Positions 1 to 8,859 of a DNA stretch of 64,000 bases are shown one piece after another. The stretch comes from JBALVT01 sp965262875 (GTDB taxonomy: Bacteria > Pseudomonadota > Gammaproteobacteria > Pseudomonadales > Halieaceae): the NCBI GenBank assembly GCA_965262875.1, contig OZ253569.1:2914001-2978000 (forward strand), given 5' to 3'. The position numbers and the translations under genes are program-made. Every line of letters starts with the position of its first letter. The stretch's first letter is position 1. Under the pieces are notes generated by a model. That model saw nothing but the letters and a program-made list of their open reading frames with translations, did not search any database and was not told the origin of the DNA.

Positions 1-558
1 CAACTCGTCGCCAATGTCACGCTCAAGGATGTGACTGTGCCAGCCGCCAATCTGGTGGGTGAGTTGAACGGAGGCCATGCACTGATCGAAGATCTGGCAT
101 TGAATGCCAAGATCGCTGTTGCAGCCGAAGCGCTGGGCATCATGGGTCAACTGAACAGCAAAACCCTTGAATACACCAAAACTCGCGAGCAGTTTGGGGT
201 TGCCATTGGCAGTTTTCAGGCTTTGCAACATCGCATGGTCGATACTTTTATGGCCTACGAGCAAACTAAATCCATACTGTATCGCGCCTTGTGCATTGCT
301 GAGGAGGAAGGGGGTGATGTTGCTTCCGCCGTTCACGCTTTGTCTGTCATGACGGATAAAAACAGTAGGCTGATATTAGCTGAGGCGATACAGTTACACG
401 GCGGCATGGGTATGACCGATGAGCTTGATATCGGCCACTACGCAAAACGTCTTATGATGCTAAACACCCTGTTTGGAAGCGGTGATTATCATCAGGCCAA
501 ATTTAATGAGCTGCGCTATACCGCTGCCCCGGCGGCCCTTTCTGGAGAAACACTATGA
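1..558 (+). CDS. Acyl-CoA dehydrogenase, C-terminal part (cut by window edge)
   Basis: The reading frame is open from base 1, so the gene begins outside the window and only about 185 C-terminal residues are seen. It oxidises an acyl-CoA at the alpha-beta bond with FAD, in beta-oxidation or a steroid/aromatic acid pathway. The stretch FGVAIGSFQALQHRMVD and the late motif QLHGGMGMTDE followed by a basic DIGHYAKRL segment are typical of the C-terminal helical domain of the FadE-like family. Its TGA stop overlaps the ATG of the next gene (ATGA), the first of a run of coupled genes, so it should be co-transcribed with the LLM oxidoreductase and SDR. The substrate cannot be told from this fragment. 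Confidence 0.9.
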   Translation, partial: QLVANVTLKDVTVPAANLVGELNGGHALIEDLALNAKIAVAAEALGIMGQLNSKTLEYTKTREQFGVAIGSFQALQHRMVDTFMAYEQTKSILYRALCIAEEEGGDVASAVHALSVMTDKNSRLILAEAIQLHGGMGMTDELDIGHYAKRLMMLNTLFGSGDYHQAKFNELRYTAAPAALSGETL

Positions 559-1595
559 AACTCGGATTTTTGCTCGGCTATGCCGGTAAACACATTAATA
601 TTCCTATGGACCTCGTTAAGCATGCAGAGTCCTTGGGCTATGATTCAGTCTGGACGGCAGAAGCCTACGGCAATGACGCCGTAACCGCAGCCACCTGGGT
701 GTTGGCGCAAACTGAAAAAATTCGTGTGGGTACTGCCATCATGCAAATGCCGGCGCGTACTCCGGCTATGACAGCGATGACTGCAATGTCTCTGTCTCAG
801 CTTTCAGGCGGTCGTTTTATTCCAGGCCTGGGCGCCTCCGGACCACAGGTTGTAGAGGGATGGCACGGAGTTCCCTACGGCAAGCCAGTAACTCGTACCC
901 GCGAATACATCAAAATCATGAAGCTGATCATGGAGCGGGAAGGCCCTGTTGAATTTGAAGGCCAGATGTACCAGTTGCCTAATAAAGGTGAGGGAACAAC
1001 CGGCATGGGTAAGCCTTTGAAGTCTATTCTCGCCGCCGACCCCGATATTCCCATTTACACCGCTTCTATCACGCCAGCAGGATTGCGCTGTGCGGGCGAA
1101 GTAGCCGACGGCGTTTTCCCCGTGTGGATGGACCCCAATAAATACGACGTTATTGGCGAGCATCTTGAAGCCGGGTTTGCCAAGGCGGAAGGCGAGAAGA
1201 GCCTGAGTAACTTTGACGTAGCGCCTTTTGTATCCTGCGCATTAAATGACGACCTGGAAGCGGCTTACGACTCACTGCGCCCCTGGCTCGCGCTTTACAT
1301 CGGTGGCATGGGTGCCAAGGGTAAAAACTTCTACCACGATTACGCGACACGTTTGGGCTATGGCGAAGAGGCCACCCGCATTCAGGATCTTTACCTGTCC
1401 GGGAAAAAGGCTGAAGCCGAGGCAGCGGTACCCAAGTCTCTGTTAGACGAAGTGTCTCTAATCGGTCCCAAAGAGCGAATCATCGAGCGTTTGGCGCCTT
1501 GGAAAGAGGCGGGAAAGCGTGGCGAAGTCGGCACTATGTTGCTGGGCGTACACGATCCGGTTGTATTGGAGCTGTTTGCGAAGGAAATGCTTTAA
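555..1595 (+). CDS. LLM-class flavin-dependent oxidoreductase
   Basis: A 346-residue luciferase-like monooxygenase-fold (TIM barrel) protein that starts at the ATG overlapping the acyl-CoA dehydrogenase stop. The N-terminus MKLGFLLGYAG, the SLGYDSVWTAE segment, the AIMQMPARTPAMTAM segment and GGRFIPGLGASGP match the family that uses F420 or FMN as hydride carrier. Family members act in degradation of steroids, terpenoids and other cyclic compounds, but the substrate here is unknown. Whether the cofactor is F420 or FMN cannot be decided from sequence by eye. The stop TAA overlaps the next ATG by one base. Confidence 0.88.
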   Translation: MKLGFLLGYAGKHINIPMDLVKHAESLGYDSVWTAEAYGNDAVTAATWVLAQTEKIRVGTAIMQMPARTPAMTAMTAMSLSQLSGGRFIPGLGASGPQVVEGWHGVPYGKPVTRTREYIKIMKLIMEREGPVEFEGQMYQLPNKGEGTTGMGKPLKSILAADPDIPIYTASITPAGLRCAGEVADGVFPVWMDPNKYDVIGEHLEAGFAKAEGEKSLSNFDVAPFVSCALNDDLEAAYDSLRPWLALYIGGMGAKGKNFYHDYATRLGYGEEATRIQDLYLSGKKAEAEAAVPKSLLDEVSLIGPKERIIERLAPWKEAGKRGEVGTMLLGVHDPVVLELFAKEML

Positions 1596-2383
1596 TGCAA
1601 GTAACGGATAAATTGATTGTTGTTACCGGCGGCGCAAATGGTATCGGCAAGGCTCTGTGCGAACGCTTTGCTGCCGACGGCGCCCGCCTCGTGGTCGTTG
1701 CAGACCTTGAAGAAGAGAACGCAAAAGCAGTCGCCGAAGCCATCGGCGGTATCGGCTACGGCGTTAATGTGCGCGATGAAGCTCAGATTCAAGCCATGGT
1801 GGCCGACGTCGAGAAAAATCACGGCGACATCGATCTGTTCTGCAGCAATGCAGGAATAATCGGGCTGGACGGCGAACCCTGGTGGGCGACCTCCGCCAGC
1901 AACGACATGTGGAACGCTATGTGGGATATCCATGTGATGTCTCATGTCTACGCAGCTAGAGCCTGTCTGCCGAAAATGATCGAACGCGGTTCCGGGTATT
2001 TTCTCAACACAGTTAGCGCGGCCGGCCTGTTGAGTCAGGTTGGCGATGCAGCCTATTCAACTACCAAACATGCGGCAATTGGATTTGCGGAGTCACTTGC
2101 CATTACTCATGGCGATGATGGCATCAAGGTGTCTGCTCTGTGCCCCCAGGCCGTTGCAACGCGCATGATAGGTGATTCCGGCGGTGGTACGGCGGGCGTC
2201 GATGGGGTGATCACTCCAGAACAAGTTGCCGCTGCGGTGGTAGAAGGGCTGGCTTCAGAGGAGTTTTTGATTCTGCCTCACGAGGAAGTGGTTGGGTATC
2301 GAGCCCACAAAGCGGCGAATTACGATCGTTGGTTGGGCGGTATGCGCAAACTAAAGCGGTCTTTTGGCAACCCCGATATCTAA
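1595..2383 (+). CDS. Short-chain dehydrogenase/reductase (SDR)
   Basis: A 262-residue classical SDR, an NAD(P)-dependent alcohol/ketone oxidoreductase. The start is the ATG at 1595 (TAATG junction with the LLM gene); longer forms read back into that gene and are unlikely. Visible motifs are the cofactor loop TGGANGIG near residue 12, NAG near residue 87 and the catalytic YSTTK with an upstream Ser (NTVSAAG). The coupled position in the operon suggests it handles an intermediate of the same acyl-CoA or cyclic substrate. It ends in TAATG with the phosphatase gene. Confidence 0.9.
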   Translation: MQVTDKLIVVTGGANGIGKALCERFAADGARLVVVADLEEENAKAVAEAIGGIGYGVNVRDEAQIQAMVADVEKNHGDIDLFCSNAGIIGLDGEPWWATSASNDMWNAMWDIHVMSHVYAARACLPKMIERGSGYFLNTVSAAGLLSQVGDAAYSTTKHAAIGFAESLAITHGDDGIKVSALCPQAVATRMIGDSGGGTAGVDGVITPEQVAAAVVEGLASEEFLILPHEEVVGYRAHKAANYDRWLGGMRKLKRSFGNPDI

Positions 2384-3090
2384 TGGCGAGTATTTATGTA
2401 ATCCGGCACGGGCAGGCTTCTTTCGGCGCTGCCAACTACGACAAGCTGTCCGATCTGGGCTGCCGGCAAGCGGAGGTAGCGGGCCACTATCTGCGCGACT
2501 GCAATATCCACTTTGATGCGGTTTACAGTGGCGACTTGCAGCGCCAGCGGAAAACGGCGGAGCTGGCAATTGCCAGCCAGCCTGGTCCGGTGTCCCACCA
2601 GATAGACGCGCGTTTTAACGAGGTGCGCAATGATGAACAATTGGAAGCCCTGGTGCCGCATGTTCTCGAAACAAATCCTGCTATTCGCGCGCTTATGGAC
2701 AAGGGCCTGTCTGAGAGTAAGGATTATCAAAAAGTAATCGAGGCGGTATTCAACCACTGGGTGTCACCCGAGTGTGACGCAAGCGGTATTCAAAGTTGGG
2801 AGCAGTATTCCACGGGTGTGCGAGATGCGTTGACTGAAGTCATTGAGGCGCAGGGCTCCGGTAAAACAGTAGGAATTTTTGCCTCCGGAGGTACGATTGC
2901 AACCATCGTCGCCCAGGTATTAGGTTTGAGTGGGGCACATACCTATGCATTCTACGAGCCGGTCATTAACTGCTCGGTGACACGATTATTTTACAGTGGT
3001 AAAAAAGTGTCCCTGTCTTACTTCAACGATCACTCCTACCTTGATTTGCTGGGGAGTCAGCACGGCGAACAGCTCGTGACCTACCGCTAG
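2383..3090 (+). CDS. Histidine phosphatase family protein
   Basis: A 235-residue protein of the phosphoglycerate-mutase/histidine phosphatase superfamily. The N-terminal catalytic signature is IRHGQASFG, and the second half carries a serine/glycine-rich FASGGTIA segment where many homologues have the second catalytic His, so activity is not certain. The start at 2383 follows a one-base overlap with the SDR stop. Such genes are common in acyl-CoA catabolic operons of this group, but the phosphorylated substrate is unknown. The stop TAG overlaps the GTG start of the next, related gene. Confidence 0.82.
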   Translation: MASIYVIRHGQASFGAANYDKLSDLGCRQAEVAGHYLRDCNIHFDAVYSGDLQRQRKTAELAIASQPGPVSHQIDARFNEVRNDEQLEALVPHVLETNPAIRALMDKGLSESKDYQKVIEAVFNHWVSPECDASGIQSWEQYSTGVRDALTEVIEAQGSGKTVGIFASGGTIATIVAQVLGLSGAHTYAFYEPVINCSVTRLFYSGKKVSLSYFNDHSYLDLLGSQHGEQLVTYR

Positions 3091-3640
3091 TGGATATCTA
3101 TCTGGTTCGACACGGAGAAGCTGCGGCTAGTTGGGGGCAAGCTACAGATCCCGGTTTGAGTGAGCTTGGACATTCCCAGGCACAAGACACGGCCAGAGAG
3201 TTGGTCGCGATGATAGATCCGGTGGTGCAATTGATTAGCAGCCCGTTATTGCGCGCCCAGGAAACAGCCCTGCCACTGTCTGAAGCCTTGGGGTTTCCCA
3301 CTGCAATCATTGATGCTGCCTACGCCGAGATACCTTCCCCCGTTCCCATGGAGCAACGGCAGGAGTGGCTGCGAGAATTTATGAAGCAGCAATGGGAGAG
3401 CCAACCTGAGACATTGCAGAGCTGGCGTACGCAGATGTTGGAGAAGTTATTGGGCCTTCAGCAGCAGAGCGTTATCTTCACTCACTTTTTGGTTATGAAC
3501 ACCGTGTGGGTGCCTTGCAAGGGCGCAGCGAAACTCAGTGCTTCTGGCCGGACAATGCCTCTGTGGTGCAATTGCGGCATACAGGAGATGCCCTGGAAAT
3601 TGTCGAGCTCGGCCGACAGATGTCCACGGTGATCAATTAG
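3090..3640 (+). pseudogene. Second histidine phosphatase (SixA-like), frameshifted near its C-terminus
   Basis: Starts with GTG at 3090, overlapping the preceding stop. The frame shows LVRHGEAAASWG at the N-terminus, SPLLRAQETA, and the second catalytic His in IFTHFLVMN. After NTV the frame goes out of register and stops at 3632. Shifting by one base near 3502 restores a convincing tail (VGALQGRSETQCFWPDNA then LRHTGDALEIVELG) ending at 3640. A one-base deletion is the simplest cause. The catalytic core lies before the shift, so the frameshifted product might retain some activity. Sequencing error is possible. The 3' end overlaps the end of the convergent thioesterase gene. Confidence 0.75.
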
Positions 3641-4417
3641 TCGGGCCTGAGCCGCAGCAGAGATTCCTGCGCTGTGGATGCTACCAACACGCCGTCTCTG
3701 GTGTAAAAACTACCCCGGCTAAAGCCTCTATTTCCAAAACTGCTGGGGCTGTCCATGCTGTAGAGCAGATAGTCATCGGCCCTGAATGGGCGATGAAACC
3801 ACAGCGCGTGATCCAGGCTGGCCATTTGCATGCCCTTGCTCATCCCCGTGTAGGGGTGAGGCAGAAGCGCAGCGCCCAACAGAGCGAAATCAGACATATA
3901 CGCGAGTATGGTTTGATTCTTGGTTATGTCATCGCCCAGCTCACCCAGTGGTCTGCACCACATATGCTGGACCGGCTCCCGGGGTTGGGGGTCGAGCACA
4001 TCGCGGCGGCGCACGGGTTTGCGTTCGATGGGGTGTACTTTAGAGGCTTCAAATCGGTCGGGGTATTCAACAGACATTTTTTTCCAGTAGTCGAAATCGG
4101 ATTCAAGCTCTTCCGGGGCAGTGACTTCGCTCATATCTATTTGGTGAGTAAGACCTTCTTCCTCAACCTGGAAAGACACCGACGTGCTGAAGATGGGAAT
4201 ACCGTCTTGCTTGGCCACCACTGTTCGGGTGGTAAAGCTGCGGCCGTCGCGTATGGGGTCTACCTCGTAGACAATTTGCATCTTGGGGTTACCGGGTCGC
4301 AAAAAGTAGGCGTGCATGGAATGTGCAACTCGGCCTTCTTCGTCCACGGTTCTGATAGCGGCATTCAAGGACTGCGCCAATACTTGGCCGCCAAAGATTC
4401 GCGATGGCCTTTTGGGG
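3637..4417 (-). pseudogene. Acyl-CoA thioesterase II (TesB-like), 5' end removed by IS21
   Basis: About 259 residues of a double-hotdog acyl-CoA thioesterase, which hydrolyses acyl-CoA to free acid. The frame enters from the IS boundary at 4418 with RPSRIFGGQVLAQSL, the conserved FGGQV motif that lies about 30-45 residues inside normal TesB proteins. YFLRPGNP, DGRSFTTR and SLDHALWFH follow as expected. Upstream, the frame reads straight into the IS terminal repeat and meets a stop there, so the native start is missing. A TTG near 4380 could give a shortened product, but it would lack part of the first hotdog. The missing N-terminus was not found beyond the other IS end. Confidence 0.82.
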
Positions 4418-4512
4418 TGTTAGCGCCACAGTAAACCCGCAGTTATTTGCCGCAGAATAAAAGAACGACAAAGAGGCGACAGTGATCCGGCTTAACTCCA
4501 ATCGATCACAGG

Positions 4513-4704
4513 CTAGAACGGCAGCTCATGATTTACCTCGACACTGTCTGTGTACTCTTGTTGCTCAATCCGGATCTCCTCGTACAGTTGCGCAATCTCA
4601 TCACCATAGTGATCCCACAGTACCGATCTCAGGTCGCCGAGCAGCTGATAAATACAATCGGCTTGTTCAGCCGTCCAGTAGGTTGTGATTTTTAAGGTTT
4701 TCAT
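4513..4704 (-). CDS. Small IS21 passenger ORF downstream of istB
   Basis: A 63-residue acidic protein beginning MKTLKITTYWTAEQADCIY. Its ATG overlaps the istB stop as ATGA, so it is translationally coupled to the transposition genes, and it ends inside the element near the left terminal repeat. No catalytic motif is visible. From general knowledge, similar small ORFs follow istB in some IS21 relatives, but no function is assigned. It is too well coupled to be a chance frame. Confidence 0.6.
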   Translation of the reverse strand: MKTLKITTYWTAEQADCIYQLLGDLRSVLWDHYGDEIAQLYEEIRIEQQEYTDSVEVNHELPF

Positions 4705-5462
4705 TTAGCCTTTCCTCGCTTTTTGGTCTCGCGCCGCTTCGACGCACACTCCTGCGCTTCCTTCATGCGGTACGACTCACCCTCAATGGCGATGACCTCG
4801 CTGTGATGGACTAAACGGTCAATCAGGGAGACCACACACGCGGCATTGGGGAACACGTCATTCCACTCGCCAAACGGACGGTTCGTTGTCACCAAAGTTG
4901 AACATTTCTCATAGCGCCGGTTGATGATTTCAAACAGCAAGTCAGCATGACGATTGCTGTAGGAGAGGTAGCCCACTTCATCAATTACCAGCAAGGCGGG
5001 CCTGGCGTAGTGTTTCAATCGACGCTGCAGGGCATTGGCGCCATCCTGACCTGCCAGGTCGTTGAGCATCGCCGCTGCGGTGGTAAACAGCGCCGTATAG
5101 CCGTGCATGACAGCGTTATACCCCAGGTTCTGGGCGATCATCGATTTGCCCACGCCGTTGCTGCCCAGCAGGATAATATTGCTGGCCGTGTCCATAAAAC
5201 CCAGTTGCATCAGGGCATGAATCGCTTGTGGGTCGATAGCGCTTGGCCACTGCCAGTCAAACTCACTCATCGGTTTGAACCGGCCCAGCCTGGCGCTGCT
5301 CAGGCGCCGTTCGAGTGAGCGCTGTTTGCGCTCGGCAAGCTCCCAGGCGATAAGCTGTGCCAGCCAGGGGTATTGCTCGTCGGTGATCTCGCCCCAGTGC
5401 GCCAGCACGCCGTGGAGCTTCAGTTCAAGTGCCTGCTGTTTGAGTTGCTCGATATCAATCAT
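4701..5462 (-). CDS. istB: IS21 helper ATPase IstB
   Basis: About 253 residues. This is the AAA+ (DnaA-like) ATPase that assembles on target DNA and stimulates the IstA transposase. A Walker A loop is visible in LLGSNGVGKSMIAQNL, with LLVIDEVGYL as Walker B. The chosen start is the ATG at 5462 (MIDIEQLKQQ), which has AGGAG at suitable spacing and overlaps the istA stop by eight bases. Longer forms of the same frame only read through istA in the wrong frame. The length is normal for the family. Confidence 0.9.
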   Translation of the reverse strand: MIDIEQLKQQALELKLHGVLAHWGEITDEQYPWLAQLIAWELAERKQRSLERRLSSARLGRFKPMSEFDWQWPSAIDPQAIHALMQLGFMDTASNIILLGSNGVGKSMIAQNLGYNAVMHGYTALFTTAAAMLNDLAGQDGANALQRRLKHYARPALLVIDEVGYLSYSNRHADLLFEIINRRYEKCSTLVTTNRPFGEWNDVFPNAACVVSLIDRLVHHSEVIAIEGESYRMKEAQECASKRRETKKRGKAK

Positions 5463-6963
5463 CGGTATCATCTCCTGTCTCGCTTCGGGTGCCATTGAGC
5501 TTGTCGTAATCGGCAAGCCGAGCCAGCTTGACGCTGTAGTGTTTGACCTTCGCCGGCACGGCGACAGCAAGCGGTGGCGGCAGGTGCTGTTCATCACGGC
5601 GGCGCTCAAGAACGTGCTGCACCGCCTCCGGGTAGGGTGATTGCCGATCAAGTGCTTCACCCAGAGCTACATGCAGCTCGTCCCGCCCATAATCATCAAG
5701 CAGTTGATTGAGTAACCGGACCGTGGTTTTAATGACATGTCCACGCTGTGCCGATTGCTGCAGCAGCGTCTGGGCGTGCGCCGAAGCATGGCTCAGGCGA
5801 TCCTGACCCCGGTGTAGTTTGGCGTGGGTTTTCTCCAGCCATAGGGCATTGATATGCGCCTCCTGTTCGATTTGCTCCCCTTTGCCAAAGCTGCGCTGAT
5901 GCTCAGCAATGCATTGATCGCCCTCCACTATCTGGAGCCGCTCCAGGTCAGCGCTCACGCTCAATGGCTTGTGCACGTATTGATGGGGAATGGAGTAATC
6001 ATTGAGATCGAAGCGAACATAAGGGGTTTTGGCGGCCCGCACGGGCTGTCTCTCATGGGTATCAAAGGGATTATCCGGCAAGTACAATAAACTCACCTGC
6101 TCCTGTAAGAAGGCTTCCCTGACCGTCAACGTACGCTCTTCAGGGCAAGCCCGATCAGCACTCACACCCTGGCACCAGTGCTCAGCTTGCGCATTGAGTT
6201 CGGCCAGTGTTTGCCAGTGACGAGCGGCAAAGAAATTATCGCGAATATAGCGAATCGCTCTTTCTACCCGGCCCTTTTCATTGCCCCGGGCCACCGCCAC
6301 CGGGCGTGGTTCGAAGCGATAGTGGGCTGACAAGGCCAGCAAGGTGGGGTGGAAGCGGATGGCGTCACCGTGGCGCTCCAATACGGCCGATTTAAGGTTG
6401 TCGTACAGCAGCACCTTTGGCAATCCTTGCCAGGCCTCGAATGCCGCTACATGGCCGCGTAAAAAGTGCTCCATTTGCTGGTTGAGATAAAAGCGCAAGA
6501 AGATCTGTCGCGACCAGCTCAGCACCATCACAAACGCCATTAACGGCCGCCGGGCCTTGCCGATCTGAATATGCCCGAACGAACCCCAGTCAACCTGGGC
6601 TTGCTCACCGGGCAGGGTTTTTAGGTGTAAATACGCCTCGGGCAGCTTGCGCGGCCGCAGTTCACTGATACGCTGGCGAAACTGGCTGGGGCCACCGGGG
6701 TATCCCCGCAGGCGGGCCATTTCATACAAGCGGGCCGCCGTGAGTGTGGGAAACTCCCGCAGGGTGTCGATGACAAAGGGCAGATAGGGGTCGATGATCG
6801 ACGCACGGCGAGTGCGCTCCACCTTGGGCAGGCCAGCCTGTGCCAGTACCCGATCAACCACTGAGTGGTGAATGCCAAGCTGGGTCGCAATGGTGCCCGT
6901 TCGCCACTTCTCAACAAAATGGTAGCGCAGTATTTTTGCTTCAGTTTCTTTGCCGATGGCCAT
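5455..6963 (-). CDS. istA: IS21 transposase IstA
   Basis: A 502-residue transposase with an N-terminal helix-turn-helix (KWRTGTIATQLGIHHSVVDRVL) and a DDE integrase core: QAQVDWGSFG holds the first Asp, LLYDNLKSAV the second, and GNEKGRVERAIRYIR the Glu. The ATG at 6963 is preceded by a purine-rich GGAGGGC. Compared with copy 2 it has three extra residues (a nine-base insertion, LYL) after QVSL. The frame is otherwise intact, so this copy may be active. Confidence 0.92.
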   Translation of the reverse strand: MAIGKETEAKILRYHFVEKWRTGTIATQLGIHHSVVDRVLAQAGLPKVERTRRASIIDPYLPFVIDTLREFPTLTAARLYEMARLRGYPGGPSQFRQRISELRPRKLPEAYLHLKTLPGEQAQVDWGSFGHIQIGKARRPLMAFVMVLSWSRQIFLRFYLNQQMEHFLRGHVAAFEAWQGLPKVLLYDNLKSAVLERHGDAIRFHPTLLALSAHYRFEPRPVAVARGNEKGRVERAIRYIRDNFFAARHWQTLAELNAQAEHWCQGVSADRACPEERTLTVREAFLQEQVSLLYLPDNPFDTHERQPVRAAKTPYVRFDLNDYSIPHQYVHKPLSVSADLERLQIVEGDQCIAEHQRSFGKGEQIEQEAHINALWLEKTHAKLHRGQDRLSHASAHAQTLLQQSAQRGHVIKTTVRLLNQLLDDYGRDELHVALGEALDRQSPYPEAVQHVLERRRDEQHLPPPLAVAVPAKVKHYSVKLARLADYDKLNGTRSETGDDTDD

Positions 6964-7002
6964 GACTGCCCTCCGATTGATGACTCCTGTCCAGCCGCTG
7001 CA

Positions 7003-7428
7003 CTAATGTCGCCGGAATCTGCGCCTGAACTGACTGCTCTGCAGAAAATCACTGCGCAAAAAGGGACCGCAGACCGCGCCACAGTGATGGCAGCGCACGG
7101 TGGCGTCAGTTTTACCCGGCATATAGGCCCTTTTGATCTCATCAGGCACGGTTTGCAGTAGATCACGGAGTATTATTGCCAGAGAACGGTGATGCGTTAC
7201 TTTTTGTTGTTGCCGTTCTCGATAACGCTGTTGGCGAGCGGCATTATTCATGCGACCCGGGCGAGTGGCCTGGTACTTCGCTCTGGCTCGTTTAATGGAT
7301 TCCTTTCTGGCTTCCTGGCTGCAACCATCGGTGCAATACCGCTGGCCGCGATCACAGTGGGTACAGACGATGACCTGGGCGTAGCAGCGACAACAGTGGT
7401 AGAGACGGCTGGATGATGGCATCGACAC
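7003..7428 (-). CDS. Cys/His-rich IS21 leader ORF (zinc-ribbon-like)
   Basis: A 141-residue protein with paired cysteines: CCRCYAQVIVCTHC then YC-x3-C near the N-terminus, and CHHCGAVC near the C-terminus, separated by a basic Arg/Gln-rich stretch (ARQQRYRERQQQ). This looks like two small zinc-binding knuckles around a nucleic-acid-binding linker. It lies upstream of istA in both IS21 copies (also 61872-62297), nearly identical, so it belongs to the element. A role in transposition or its regulation is an inference from position. Confidence 0.65.
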   Translation of the reverse strand: MSMPSSSRLYHCCRCYAQVIVCTHCDRGQRYCTDGCSQEARKESIKRARAKYQATRPGRMNNAARQQRYRERQQQKVTHHRSLAIILRDLLQTVPDEIKRAYMPGKTDATVRCHHCGAVCGPFLRSDFLQSSQFRRRFRRH

Positions 7429-7716
7429 AAAGGTCGATGAGGGCTGGATTTATTCCCATTATGTGCAACACTTAACGGGTCGTGCACCTGCACGGTTTTT
7501 TTGGGTATGGCGCCAGCGTTGACCGTCAAATCTGTGGTGGCGTCATACCGTTCTCAGCGACACTTATTCTTATAGTCCCTACGCTTGAATCGTGCCTGCT
7601 TATTGGTCGCTCTTGAGTGTGACTGGGCCGCAGTTCTACCGCGCCGATTCTAATACGCCGAGATCCGTCTATTTCAAAATTCGGCAAATAGCTGCGGTTT
7701 TGGAGTGGCGTCTACA

Positions 7717-7947
7717 GTAGTGCACAATTATATTCTGTGCAATTATCTTGCTCTATGTGATAACGCCGCTGTTCGAGTGGAGGTGGTCTGTTCAGGATAT
7801 CTACCCGCCTTTCAGCCATTCTCGATGATTTGAGCAGGCGAACAACTCGATACCCTAAGTTCAACTGAAGTCGTGTTAAGCGTAAAACGCAGCCCCTTCG
7901 TTGCACAAATTTTGACCTGCAAACTATAACTTTAATCGGAGAACTAA
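7717..7947 (+). promoter_or_regulatory. Leader region of the TonB receptor gene
   Basis: The 231 bases between the IS21 right end and the receptor start contain no convincing gene. The only frame is a short minus-strand ORF running off the IS. A clear ribosome site (CGGAGA, eight bases before ATG) lies at its end. Any promoter must be here, or inside the IS21 end. The native upstream gene is not recognisable. Confidence 0.4.
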
Positions 7948-8859
7948 ATGATTCGTCCCCTACCCTTTACCCGTAAATTGGTGTCAATAGCCATCGCAGC
8001 CGCCACCGCGACCTTAAGTCACGCAGCGCTAGCCCAAAACGACACTGTCCTGGAAGAAGTCATTATCACGGGCTCCTTTATTAAGGGGACGCCAACTGAT
8101 GCCCCTTCGCCAGTTTCCGTCATAGACCGGGAGAACCTGCTACAACAGGGATCACCGTCTACCATAGACATTGTGGCGAATTTGCCCTTTTCCAGCGGCA
8201 CTGAAAACCAGAGCAACCAGTTTGCATCTGGTAATACGGCCGGCACCGCTAATATCAACCTGCGGGGACTGGGCTTGAGCCGGACTTTGGTGTTGATGAA
8301 TGGCCGCCGCCTGGTAACAGCTGCGGCCCAGGCCAACGACGGCTCCGCATTTGTGGATATCAATACAATCCCCGCGCTTGCTGTGAATCGCATTGAGGTG
8401 CTTAAAGACGGCGCGGCTGCCACCTATGGCTCTGACGCTGTCGCCGGCGTGGCAAACTTTAGCACTCGCCACGACTTTGTAGGCTTGGAAATTTCAGGGT
8501 CCTTCCAGGATATTGACGGTAGTGATGGAGACTATGATCTCGGCGCAATCTGGGGTGTCGAGGGTGACGGCTTCAACATTGTCACCTCCTTTGGCTACCG
8601 CGCGCGTACTGAGCTGCCAAACTCCGAGCGGCTCTCTGACGTGAGGCCCAGAATAGATACTTTATCGGCTGCCCAATCCGGGAACGGGATATTGGGACTC
8701 ATCCGCGCTGATGAAGGCTTGGTGTTGTTTGGACAATCGACTACAGGTAATCCCGCAGCTCTGTTACCTATCCCCGCCGGCTTGCTTGAACCTGATGGCA
8801 CTGTCACCGAAGCAACTACAGCGGCACTGCGAGGAAACGGCCTGAGGGTTAATTTTGTA
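7948..8859 (+). pseudogene. TonB-dependent outer-membrane receptor, 5' part (split by ISL3)
   Basis: Encodes the first 304 residues: a signal peptide ending near SHAALAQ, a TonB-box-like VLEEVIITGS, and the plug domain (NINLRGLGLSRTLVLMNG, then IEVLKDGAAATYGSDAVAG). Plug-barrel receptors take up siderophores, vitamins or oligomers across the outer membrane using TonB energy. The frame continues exactly into 10188-12203 once the ISL3 element and one copy of the 8-bp duplication are removed. As it stands the product ends just after entering the IS, so the receptor should be non-functional. The substrate is unknown. Confidence 0.92.

Larger units (their letters stand above)
4418..7716 (-). mobile_element. 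IS21-family element, copy 1 (complete)
   Basis: About 3.3 kb, bounded by imperfect terminal inverted repeats that begin TGTTAGCGCCAC at 4418 and, on the other strand, TGTAGACGCCAC from 7716. Both continue into a shared CGCAG(C/T)TATTTGCCG block, and both ends start with the TG expected of IS21. It carries four minus-strand genes: a Cys-rich leader ORF, istA, istB and a short trailing ORF. The flanking bases (gggg on the left, gtag on the right) show no target duplication, so one side may have been rearranged. A second inverted copy lies at 60333-64000. Confidence 0.88.

Noticed and set aside
4402..7725. Target duplication for IS21 copy 1
   Set aside because: The bases on the two sides (gggg and gtag) do not match at any expected length.
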